From Limisphaerales bacterium (GTDB taxonomy: Bacteria > Verrucomicrobiota > Verrucomicrobiia > Limisphaerales > UBA11358): a DNA stretch of 6,175 bases. Shown in pieces: positions 1 to 5,699 of the stretch. Under the pieces are notes generated by a model. The model saw only the letters and a list, made by a program, of their open reading frames with translations. It was not told the origin of the DNA and searched no databases. A program made the position numbers and the translations under genes. The DNA lies in the NCBI GenBank assembly GCA_027451565.1, contig DAIDJC010000187.1, positions 239 to 6,413 of the forward strand, read 5' to 3'. How positions within the stretch are numbered: position 1 is the stretch's first letter; the number at the start of each line of letters is the position of its first letter.

Positions 1-756
1 GTTCCAGGTCACTTCAAGGATTTCCTCAGGGGAATGCCGCCTTTTTCTCATTTCCAGGGCTGTCTTGGGCACCGCCAGCGGATCGCTTTTTCCCCAGTCG
101 CAGGCGCTGTTCATCCACACCCGCTCCCGGCCATATTGTTCAATCAGGTCTATGGCCCGCGCCGGCGAACACTTGGTTTCAGGGTAAAGAGTCATTCCAG
201 CCCACATTCCACTGTCCAGGACCAGATCAATGGTGTGTTCTTCCACGTGGTCAATGATCACCCGTTCAGGGGCGATTCGGGCATCACTTTTCAGGACATC
301 CAGAATCAACTTTGTGCCCTTCCATTTGTCCTCCAAATGAGGCGTGTGGACCAATATCAGTTGGCCGTGCCGTGCCGCCAGGTCCACCTGCCATTCCAAT
401 ACTTTTAATTCATTTCGCGTATTTTTATTCAGGCCAATTTCCCCGATTCCAAGGACGTTTTCCCGTTTCAGCAGCGGAGGCACCAGCGCGAGAACCTCCC
501 GCGCCAGCCCCATATCCTCTGCCTCCTTGGAATTGATGCACAGCCAGCAAAAATGCCTGATCCCATGCGCTTTGGCGCGCCGCGGCTCCTGTTCGGTCAA
601 TTGATGAAAATAATCCGCAAACCCGCCGGCCGATTGGCGGTCAAATCCAGCCCAAAAGGCAGGTTCACAAACCGCCTCACATCCAGCCAGCGCCATCCTC
701 TCATAATCATCCGTGGTGCGGCTCACCATGTGGGCATGGGGCTCAATGTATTTCAT
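1..756 (-). CDS. eboB: EboB-like TatD-family metal-dependent hydrolase (3' end beyond the window)
   Basis: I translated 252 codons by hand from the ATG at 756; the frame is open to the left edge, so the C-terminus (roughly 30-45 residues by family size) is missing. The TatD/amidohydrolase TIM-barrel metal site is complete: HAH (H7, H9), GEIGL with E106, VHTPH with H137, IDHVEEHT with H170, and SACDWG with D220. The N-terminal IEPHAHMVSRTTDDY, the EPAFW at 31-35 and the late DWGKSDPLAVPKT are, from memory, hallmarks of EboB rather than of housekeeping TatD. EboB belongs to the ebo/edb gene cluster, needed in cyanobacteria for moving the scytonemin monomer to the periplasm; its own reaction is unknown. 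It is probably cytoplasmic, with no signal peptide. The start overlaps the stop of the upstream 100-residue gene (ATGA), so the two are likely translationally coupled. The EboB assignment rests on remembered motifs; membership of the TatD fold is much surer. Confidence 0.82.
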   Translation of the reverse strand, partial: MKYIEPHAHMVSRTTDDYERMALAGCEAVCEPAFWAGFDRQSAGGFADYFHQLTEQEPRRAKAHGIRHFCWLCINSKEAEDMGLAREVLALVPPLLKRENVLGIGEIGLNKNTRNELKVLEWQVDLAARHGQLILVHTPHLEDKWKGTKLILDVLKSDARIAPERVIIDHVEEHTIDLVLDSGMWAGMTLYPETKCSPARAIDLIEQYGRERVWMNSACDWGKSDPLAVPKTALEMRKRRHSPEEILEVTWN

Positions 757-1055
757 GAATGCTTCGCCTTGCGAGTTTGACGCGGGACCGGCACGGTCTT
801 GGACCAGGCACCGCATGCGCCCTTGGTTCCTGCCGCCATGGCTGCCGTTCTGGTCGGGTCGCTCAAGGCAAGCAGGATGGAACGGGCTCTTGTTCCCTTC
901 TTGGCGCGCAAATGCCCCATGGCGGCGCGCAGTCGTTGCATTCGAAAATCCTCCGGCCCATCCGCGCGGTCCATTCGGTCCAGGAACGCGGCCAATTCAA
1001 TCAATTGATGCCGTGCCGCCAGAAAATATAAATCCAAGACTTCTTGCCTGTTCAT
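753..1055 (-). CDS. Small protein of unknown function, first gene of the ebo-like unit
   Basis: This is a 100-residue soluble protein with no signal peptide or membrane segment. Residues 1-60 look mostly alpha-helical and charged (MNRQEVLDLYFLAARHQLIE, then AAFLDRMDRADGPEDFR). A conserved-looking LLALSDPT follows at 61-68, then a Gly/Ala/Cys patch TKGACGAW at 77-84 and a basic tail ending RKAKHS. Start choice is good: GGAG lies 6 bases before ATG 1055. Its TGA overlaps the next gene's ATG by 4 bases, which points to co-translation with the EboB-like hydrolase. It sits where eboA would be expected, but I see none of the features I recall for EboA (longer protein with a CENPYPARHFP-type motif), so I do not call it EboA. 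A lineage-specific partner of the hydrolase is the simplest reading. No function can be assigned. The coupling and ribosome site argue strongly that it is a real gene. Confidence 0.8.
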   Translation of the reverse strand: MNRQEVLDLYFLAARHQLIELAAFLDRMDRADGPEDFRMQRLRAAMGHLRAKKGTRARSILLALSDPTRTAAMAAGTKGACGAWSKTVPVPRQTRKAKHS

Positions 1056-1065
1056 AATTGGCTCC
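1056..1065 (-). promoter_or_regulatory. Ribosome binding site of the 100-residue gene
   Basis: On the minus strand GGAG (1065-1062) is followed by a 6-base spacer (CCAATT) and ATG at 1055. This is the clearest Shine-Dalgarno match among the genes in this window and fixes the start. A second purine-rich match, GGAGGT (1081-1076), lies further upstream but has no usable start at the right distance. Confidence 0.65.
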
Positions 1066-1078
1066 GGTCAATATGACC
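1066..1078. promoter_or_regulatory. Operator-like palindrome GGTCA-ATA-TGACC
   Basis: The two 5-base arms are perfectly inverted around a 3-base centre. The site lies immediately upstream of the ribosome binding site of the first gene in the ebo-like unit and downstream of the terminator, inside the only space where that unit's promoter can lie. It could bind a dimeric regulator or pair in RNA next to the ribosome site. A 13-base palindrome can also occur by chance, so the call is tentative. Confidence 0.3.
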
Positions 1079-1131
1079 TCCAAAACACCTGGCCGCAAGG
1101 AGACAGTCTGGAACGAAAAGGTTCACACGCC

Positions 1132-1168
1132 AAAAAATGGTGCGGGGCAGTTTTGCTGCCCCGCACCA
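1132..1168 (-). terminator. Strong rho-independent terminator after the lipoprotein gene
   Basis: A perfect 13-bp GC-rich stem (1138-1150 with 1156-1168, arm TGGTGCGGGGCAG) closes a 5-base loop (1151-1155). Reading the minus strand, the stem is followed directly by six T residues (1137-1132). The orientation fits termination of transcripts coming from the lipoprotein gene, whose stop is about 50 bases upstream. It also implies that the downstream pair of genes has its own promoter between about 1060 and 1130. Confidence 0.9.
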
Positions 1169-1180
1169 CCCCAACCAACC

Positions 1181-1201
1181 ATTAACCATTAACCATGAAC
1201 C
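1181..1201. repeat. Three 7-bp tandem repeats, AT(T/G)AACC
   Basis: Two exact copies of ATTAACC are followed by one ATGAACC. CCAACCAACC lies just before and AACC just after, so the AACC motif recurs across about 1171-1205. It sits between the lipoprotein stop codon and the terminator stem. It is likely a slippage-derived simple repeat; no function is evident. Confidence 0.6.
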
Positions 1202-1217
1202 AACCACTAAAAAGTCA

Positions 1218-1652
1218 TTAATCGTAACGGGCCAAGGTCAGCAATCCGTTAGGATCGTTCACTCCATGTCCTTGCAGAAAATAAATGCTCTGGTAGCCGG
1301 CGCCTCGAAGTCCCAGGAAAATGGGAACAGACCGGTCCCTGAACTCATTGCCGAGTGTGGGTTCATTGTAATTTTCCAAAATGACCACAGCGGTATGGCG
1401 CTCGGGCAGGGCGTGGGCCTTGTTCAAAACTTGGGTGGTTTGGGCAAAATCAGTTTGCAAAGGACTGAGGACCCTGCAGGAATCCGGATTCACAGAATCA
1501 ATGACCAATGCCGAACGGTCCGTGCCCTGATACGCCTGTGGCGGCGGCGGGGTGGCACATGAACAGGTCCAAAATGAAAGAGACATTGTCATCGCCAGAA
1601 GTCCCAGACGATTCGCCAGTTTGCCAGAAATCCATTGAAATGGGTGCGACAT
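1218..1652 (-). CDS. Predicted small lipoprotein of unknown function
   Basis: This is a 144-residue protein. The N-terminus has basic residues (K11, R15), a hydrophobic stretch at about 17-29 and cysteines at 30 and 32 followed by ATPPPP. That is a plausible lipoprotein signal peptide, with TCS-C32 the best lipobox although it deviates from the LAGC consensus. The mature part has beta/alpha-like hydrophobic strands: ALVIDSVNPDS at 48-58, TAVVILENYNEP at 87-98, and VPIFLGLRGAGYQSIYFLQG at 109-128. It ends NGLLTLARYD. Two cysteines near the cleavage site and Cys59 are the only ones. I do not recognise the family and see no catalytic motif. The gene stands alone: a 372-base gap precedes it and a strong terminator follows. 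There is no clear Shine-Dalgarno at ATG 1652, but later Met codons (21, 23) would drop the basic n-region, so this start is preferred. It probably acts anchored to a membrane and facing the periplasm. Confidence 0.7.
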   Translation of the reverse strand: MSHPFQWISGKLANRLGLLAMTMSLSFWTCSCATPPPPQAYQGTDRSALVIDSVNPDSCRVLSPLQTDFAQTTQVLNKAHALPERHTAVVILENYNEPTLGNEFRDRSVPIFLGLRGAGYQSIYFLQGHGVNDPNGLLTLARYD

Positions 1653-2024
1653 ACGCTTAAAAATTCAACAACTGAAAATAAGCAGGGAATATGCCAAAGA
1701 CCTATTCGTGAATTTTTCCTGAAGCGGTAAAAAACGAGGTCGCAGCTTGTGATCGGCCTGGTTGAGAGGAGTGGAAGAACAGCCTTTCAGGTTTTGGTCT
1801 TTGTTTCGGCTCAGTCAAGGCCCTATTCGGGGGGGATTTGCCCCGCGGGTAAGCTCGTCACAGGCCAAAAATCCTCGCTACCCCTGGTTAAAACTTTCCC
1901 TGGTTAAAACTTTTCTTGAAATGGCCTGTTTTTCGAGAAATGACCCTGCGAAACGGCAAAACTGTCCACGAAATTTCAACCTTGTGTCTTGCAATGGGGC
2001 AACCGGCATGCAGCGAGTGCGGGT
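1653..2024. other. Gene-poor stretch between the TatD gene and the lipoprotein gene
   Basis: No convincing coding frame is visible in these 372 bases; short open frames that cross into the TatD gene are its shadows. Contents: a 16-bp tandem duplication (1882-1913), a run of seven G (1829-1835) that can fold with CCCC at 1841-1844, and AT-richer sequence next to the lipoprotein start, where that gene's promoter must lie. I find no T-tailed hairpin behind the TatD stop, so its terminator is not obvious. Confidence 0.5.
1882..1913. repeat. Perfect 16-bp tandem duplication
   Basis: The unit CCCTGGTTAAAACTTT occurs twice, head to tail and without mismatch (1882-1897 and 1898-1913). It lies in the non-coding stretch downstream of the TatD gene. 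With only two copies it may be a recent replication slip or a pair of binding sites; the 16-bp period is not a whole number of helical turns. Confidence 0.85.
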
Positions 2025-2843
2025 TCATCGCAATCGGCTGAAAAATGCGTGCGCTGTCCGGCAGGTGATGGCGCTCAATTCCTCCAGCGAACATTGGCGC
2101 ACTTGCGCCACTTTTTCTGCGATGGATTTCACAAATGCCGGCTCGCAGCGTGCTCCCCGATGGGGGACGGGCGCCAGATACGGGCAATCCGTTTCCAGCA
2201 TGAAGCGGTCAGCCGGCGCTGCAGCCGCGGCATCGCGTATGTTTTGGCCATTTTTAAAGGTCACGATGCCTGTGAAACTGACCAAAAACCCCAGGGCAAG
2301 AACCTGGTCCAGCCGGTCGAGTGACTCCCCAAAACAATGAAACACACCGCGCACCCTGGATGCCTGGCCCTTGAGAATGGCGATGGTATCATCAAAGGCG
2401 CTGCGTTGGTGAATGACGCAATTCAAACCGGTTTCAGCCGCCACTTCGAGGTGTTGAACGAAAAGGTCCGCCTGACGCTGCCTGTAACGGGCGTCGTCCG
2501 CTTCTGTCCCGCCCCGTGAACTGGGCAGCCGGTGATAATCCAACCCCGTTTCGCCCAGGGCCACGACTTTGGGATTTTGTGCAAGCTTTCTCAAGTCGGG
2601 ACGAAAATCCAAAGGCGCTTCCAAAGCGTCTGAAGGATGCCAGCCCGCAACGGCATAAATGGGATCGTGTTGGGAAGCCAGCGCCATTGCCCTCCTGCTG
2701 CTCTCCAGATTCGTGCCAATGGTAATGACACGGCTGATTCCAGATTCCCCCGCCCGCGCCAGCACTCGATCAAAATCTTCTGCAAAATCAGGATAATCCA
2801 GATGGGCGTGGGTGTCGTAGAAAACCGGCTTGGAAGTCGTCAT
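2025..2843 (-). CDS. TatD-family metal-dependent hydrolase (DNase-like)
   Basis: This 272-residue protein has the usual full length of TatD/YcfH/YjjV enzymes. The two-metal site of the TIM barrel is intact: THAH (H12, H14), LGETGLDYH (E98), VIHQR (H145), GVFHCF (H169) and LETDCPYLAP (D219). Family members are cytoplasmic Mg-dependent 3'-5' nucleases linked to DNA repair and, in some bacteria, D-tyrosyl-tRNA deacylation; the real substrate here is unknown. Residues 108-118 form a polar insert (SSRGGTEADDA) after the GETGLDYH motif. Start ATG 2843 is preceded by AAAGGG close to the codon. It lies 86 bases after the TIGR03790 gene and may be read from the same transcript. It differs clearly from the second TatD-like protein at the left edge (ETDCPYLAP here, SACDWG there), so the two are separate subfamilies. 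Confidence 0.93.
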   Translation of the reverse strand: MTTSKPVFYDTHAHLDYPDFAEDFDRVLARAGESGISRVITIGTNLESSRRAMALASQHDPIYAVAGWHPSDALEAPLDFRPDLRKLAQNPKVVALGETGLDYHRLPSSRGGTEADDARYRQRQADLFVQHLEVAAETGLNCVIHQRSAFDDTIAILKGQASRVRGVFHCFGESLDRLDQVLALGFLVSFTGIVTFKNGQNIRDAAAAAPADRFMLETDCPYLAPVPHRGARCEPAFVKSIAEKVAQVRQCSLEELSAITCRTAHAFFSRLR

Positions 2844-2929
2844 GTCCCTTTCAACCTAACCTTTTGCGCAGGGGTTGGCAATGTCCGCGCACCCCTGGCA
2901 GGGCACGGCTGCGAGTGAGCCTCGGGAAT

Positions 2930-4672
2930 TCAGTTTTTTGACGAGGCCTGTTGCTTCTGCAATTCACGGATGGACTCCGAGACAATGAGCGCCCCGGGAT
3001 AGCCGGGGTCCTCCTTCAAAAGATCCTGCCAGTTTGCAATGGCATCATGAATCCGCCCAGCCTCCACCAACCGGGAAGAAAGGGCGCGGCGGATGCGAAT
3101 GCGTTGTTGCATGGTGGGGTTCAGCAACAGCGCGCGCTGCCAATCAAATAGGGCTGAGGATGGCTTTCCGCAGGCCTCATCCAATTCCGCCAGTTTCTCC
3201 ATCAGGACGGGACTTTTAAAAGTGTCAGGCAGGTTTTCCACCATGGACCCGAGCGACCTTGGGCTCATGCCCCGGGCCAGGCTGATATTGATCAACTTTT
3301 CCCAGCACCATGCATCCAGAGGGTTTTTGGCCTGGGCCAGATCATGGTGCCATTCCCCCAAACTTTTTCTAAATGGCTGGTAAAGAGGATCGCCCAGCAC
3401 GGTGGTCTGCCACGATAACCCGGGTTGGCAGGCCCAGGCGGCTTCGCCAAAAGTTTGTCCACCGCAAAACAGCGCCAGGAACACGGCAATGTTGGGGGTC
3501 AGTTGCAAATAGGGTTCATACACGCAGCCCATGGTGCAGGTCACGCCCTTCGCCAAAAGCGGACCGCACCATCCCTGGTCGGTGGTCCGCAAGGATGCCG
3601 CGCTGAAGGAAAAGAGATGATAACCAAACGCGCCTGGCATGAATTCCACCTTGGGTTGGGCAAATGGCCCGCAGGCATCGGATGAGTACCAGCCTGCATA
3701 GATGGCAATTTGGCTGAGGGGATACGAGGAAGGATAGGTGTCGCTGTTGGTGTCCACGTCCACGTCAAATCCGTTCAGGCGACATATGCGTGCCCCGTTT
3801 AAAATCCACTGGTCCCCGGTGTAATAGGGGCTGTGCGGCCCCAGGCCGCGGGCATCGAAGTAGGCGCGCCCCCATAATCCATCGTGTTCAGCCTGAATGG
3901 CTTTGTCCACCAATCCGTTGGCAATGTCAAAGCTCGGGCCATCCAGGCGCGCCACCATCAGGAGTCCATGCTCCGGGGTCATCCATTCCGCGTTGGTGCA
4001 ACCATAAAGGGGATTGCGCAAGGCCCCCTCAAGGGTCGGATGGGTTTCCAACAACGGGAGCCAACTCAATTCTGAGTCCACGGCGGCTTGGTTGCGTTTC
4101 AGCCCCGTATCCTGAAGCAGTCCTTCAGCCTGCTCCTGAATTTTCAAGGGAACTCCATAGCATAACACCGCATAACGAATCCGGGATTTCACCACCCGCT
4201 TTTCCATTTTTGGACCGCCGCGCACTGGATGGATTGGTTGCATGGATCCAAGAGTCCAAAGCCCTTTTTCCACCAACTTCGCCGCCAGCGGGATTTGCAG
4301 GTCCCGGGTGAATTCCTCCCTGCTCATGGTTTCATTGGTTGTCAGGTCAAACCCAATGATTTGCCCGGGTGGAACATGCCTTGCCAGGGCATAATGCAAA
4401 GCCACCCGTTGCGAATCCGGCATCCGGCTATTGTAAACTAAAACCACTTCATCCCCCGGGGAGCCTGAAACCTGTGCCATTGCACTTCCCATGCACCAGG
4501 CCGTCATCCATGTAAAAAACCATTTCCTGGGCCGCAGAGCCATCGCTTTGCGGGCAGATACTGCCCCCAGCCAGAGGGTTTGAAAGACAAGCCCGGCAAA
4601 GGTCCTGCTCATACGGATTTTCGTGATTGTGGAATTCGGTGGAAAGGCCCATTCATGAGGTTGGAAAGACAT
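2930..4672 (-). CDS. TIGR03790-family exported protein with C-terminal TPR-like repeats
   Basis: The longest frame has 580 residues. Family features run in order: EVVLVYNSRMPDSQRVALHY at 75-94, ETMSREEF at 114-121, RYAVLCYGVPLKI at 166-178, then GLWGRAYFDARG at 265-276, PGAFGYHLFSFSAASLR at 346-362, GPLLAKGVTCTMGCVYEPYL at 370-389 and SWQTTVLGDPLYQPF at 420-434. This is the TIGR03790 family, of unknown function. Residues about 488-565 add two TPR-like helical pairs (LAELDEACGKPSSALFDWQR; SRLVEAGRIHDAIANWQDLL), which suggests a protein-binding tail. The start is uncertain. Met44 (position 4543) begins a clean signal peptide (basic RPRK, hydrophobic stretch, cleavage after AMA at 64-66), and Met21 is also possible; none has a clear Shine-Dalgarno. 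Export to the periplasm or surface is therefore likely. It sits between the MBL hydrolase (81-base gap) and TatD (86-base gap). The whole resembles the order of motifs in C25-type cysteine peptidases, but no His/Cys dyad is evident. Confidence 0.9.
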   Translation of the reverse strand: MSFQPHEWAFPPNSTITKIRMSRTFAGLVFQTLWLGAVSARKAMALRPRKWFFTWMTAWCMGSAMAQVSGSPGDEVVLVYNSRMPDSQRVALHYALARHVPPGQIIGFDLTTNETMSREEFTRDLQIPLAAKLVEKGLWTLGSMQPIHPVRGGPKMEKRVVKSRIRYAVLCYGVPLKIQEQAEGLLQDTGLKRNQAAVDSELSWLPLLETHPTLEGALRNPLYGCTNAEWMTPEHGLLMVARLDGPSFDIANGLVDKAIQAEHDGLWGRAYFDARGLGPHSPYYTGDQWILNGARICRLNGFDVDVDTNSDTYPSSYPLSQIAIYAGWYSSDACGPFAQPKVEFMPGAFGYHLFSFSAASLRTTDQGWCGPLLAKGVTCTMGCVYEPYLQLTPNIAVFLALFCGGQTFGEAAWACQPGLSWQTTVLGDPLYQPFRKSLGEWHHDLAQAKNPLDAWCWEKLINISLARGMSPRSLGSMVENLPDTFKSPVLMEKLAELDEACGKPSSALFDWQRALLLNPTMQQRIRIRRALSSRLVEAGRIHDAIANWQDLLKEDPGYPGALIVSESIRELQKQQASSKN

Positions 4673-4753
4673 GCCGGAACTGGGCCTGTCCCCGCTGAAT
4701 TCCTGAAATTGCCTCCTCGCGGGGGAGTTGTCCGTGGATTCGTCGCAAAATGA

Positions 4754-5566
4754 TCAGCCATGGAAGTTGCCCTTTGTGGGGTTTGGAATTTGAATCTTTA
4801 AACCGTCCCATGCCAGATGAACGGATTCCGGCAGCTCCTCCTGCACTTTGTCGTGGTCGTAATCATGGGTCAGGTGGGTGAAATAGGTCTGGCGCGCTCC
4901 AATGCGGCGTGCCGCAGTCAGCGCCTCGTCCAGGCACATATGGGTGGGATGAGGCTTGAAACGCAGCGCATCCAATACGACAATTTCCACGCCGCGCACT
5001 TTTTCAATCACCTCCTCGGGCACCTCTTTGCAGTCGGTAAGATAGGCCAGCCGCTTGACCCGGTCTTGTTCAAAAAGGAAACCCAGTGTGGTCATGCGGC
5101 CATGCGGAAGGGGCAGGGGGGTGATGGCCAGATCACCCACGTTGAAAGGACCTGAGACCACATGTTCTTCAGGCATGAAATAGCCCCTGGGCCAGGGCCC
5201 GGCGTGAAAGGCATAGGCAAATACCCGGCGCAAATGCTGCATCGTTTCCTCGCTGGCATAAATCGGAAGTGTCTGGTTCCCGCGCAGGTCGCAAAACCTG
5301 CGGCAATCATCCATTCCCAAAACGTGATCGGCGTGCGCATGGGTCACCAGCACGGCATCCAGCCAGCGGATTTTTTCACGCAGACATTGAATGCGAAAAT
5401 CCGGCGGGGTATCCACCACCAGTTTTGCGCCTGCGGTTTGCACGTACAGGGACGGCCTGGTTCGCCAGTTTTTGGGGTTGGCCAGAAAGGCTTCGGGATA
5501 ATCCACGCCGATCATGGGCACCCCCTGCGAGGTTCCGGAACCCAGGAATGTGACTTCAAACGCCAT
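4754..5566 (-). CDS. PhnP-like MBL-fold metallo-hydrolase
   Basis: This is a 270-residue cytoplasmic protein of the metallo-beta-lactamase fold, COG1235/PhnP type. It opens with the family motif VTFLGSGTSQGVPMIG (5-20). The metal-binding signature is THAHADH at 75-81 (H76, H78, D80, H81). Further ligands are probably H155 (LPLPHG), D178 (YLTDCKEVP) and H231 in FTHLTHDYDH (229-238). Related enzymes hydrolyse phosphodiesters such as cyclic phosphoribosyl phosphate or act like tRNase Z; no phosphonate genes are nearby, so a PhnP role is not supported and the substrate is open. The start is well fixed: an in-frame TAA lies five codons upstream of ATG 5566, although no strong ribosome site is seen. 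The RelE-like gene lies 133 bases upstream and the TIGR03790 gene 81 bases downstream. Confidence 0.92.
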   Translation of the reverse strand: MAFEVTFLGSGTSQGVPMIGVDYPEAFLANPKNWRTRPSLYVQTAGAKLVVDTPPDFRIQCLREKIRWLDAVLVTHAHADHVLGMDDCRRFCDLRGNQTLPIYASEETMQHLRRVFAYAFHAGPWPRGYFMPEEHVVSGPFNVGDLAITPLPLPHGRMTTLGFLFEQDRVKRLAYLTDCKEVPEEVIEKVRGVEIVVLDALRFKPHPTHMCLDEALTAARRIGARQTYFTHLTHDYDHDKVQEELPESVHLAWDGLKIQIPNPTKGNFHG

Positions 5567-5638
5567 ACGCCGGGGACATTACCAAAAACCGGCGCCAGGG
5601 CGAGGCATTTTCAGGAACCCGCGCACCGGGGATCTGAG

Positions 5639-5666
5639 CCACCAGAACTGCCGCACGGCCTGGTGG
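5639..5666. other. Strong hairpin between the RelE-like and MBL genes
   Basis: Perfect 7-bp arms CCACCAG (5639-5645) and CTGGTGG (5660-5666) enclose a second small stem, GCCG-CA-CGGC (5650-5659). No T run follows on either strand, so it is not a classic intrinsic terminator. It lies in the 133-base gap downstream of the RelE-like stop and upstream of the MBL start. It may act as a weak terminator, an RNA-processing site or a stabiliser of the upstream message. Confidence 0.45.
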
Positions 5667-5699
5667 ATTTGATTGGCCGGAAACCGGATTTCCCAGGTT

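Noticed and set aside
1070..1098. Promoter-like boxes TTGCGG and CATATT (17-base spacing) upstream of the 100-residue gene
   Set aside because: The implied transcript would start inside the ribosome binding site, leaving almost no leader, and both boxes are poor matches.
1137..1562. 141-residue open frame on the plus strand opposite the lipoprotein
   Set aside because: It starts inside the terminator stem and runs antisense to a frame with a signal peptide and a terminator; it has no domain-like features.
1762..2340. 192-residue plus-strand frame across the gene-poor stretch and the end of TatD
   Set aside because: About half lies antisense to the conserved TatD C-terminus, it has no ribosome site, and its composition looks non-coding.
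2025..2843. Idea that the two TatD-like genes are a recent tandem duplication
   Set aside because: Their motifs differ throughout (GETGLDYH versus GEIGLNKN; TDCPYLAP versus SACDWGKS), so they are distinct subfamilies.
2869..2897. Inverted repeat CAGGGGT...ACCCCTG between the TIGR03790 and TatD genes
   Set aside because: The stem has only 7 bp with a 15-base loop and no T run follows, so it is not supported as a terminator.
3790..4311. 173-residue plus-strand frame inside the TIGR03790 gene
   Set aside because: It is antisense to well-conserved family motifs and its composition (Pro, Arg, Ser, Gly rich) is typical of a shadow frame.
4690..4724. CCCCGC...GCGGGG inverted repeat upstream of the TIGR03790 gene
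   Set aside because: Six pairs with a 23-base loop are expected by chance in GC-rich sequence; no linked regulatory motif was seen.
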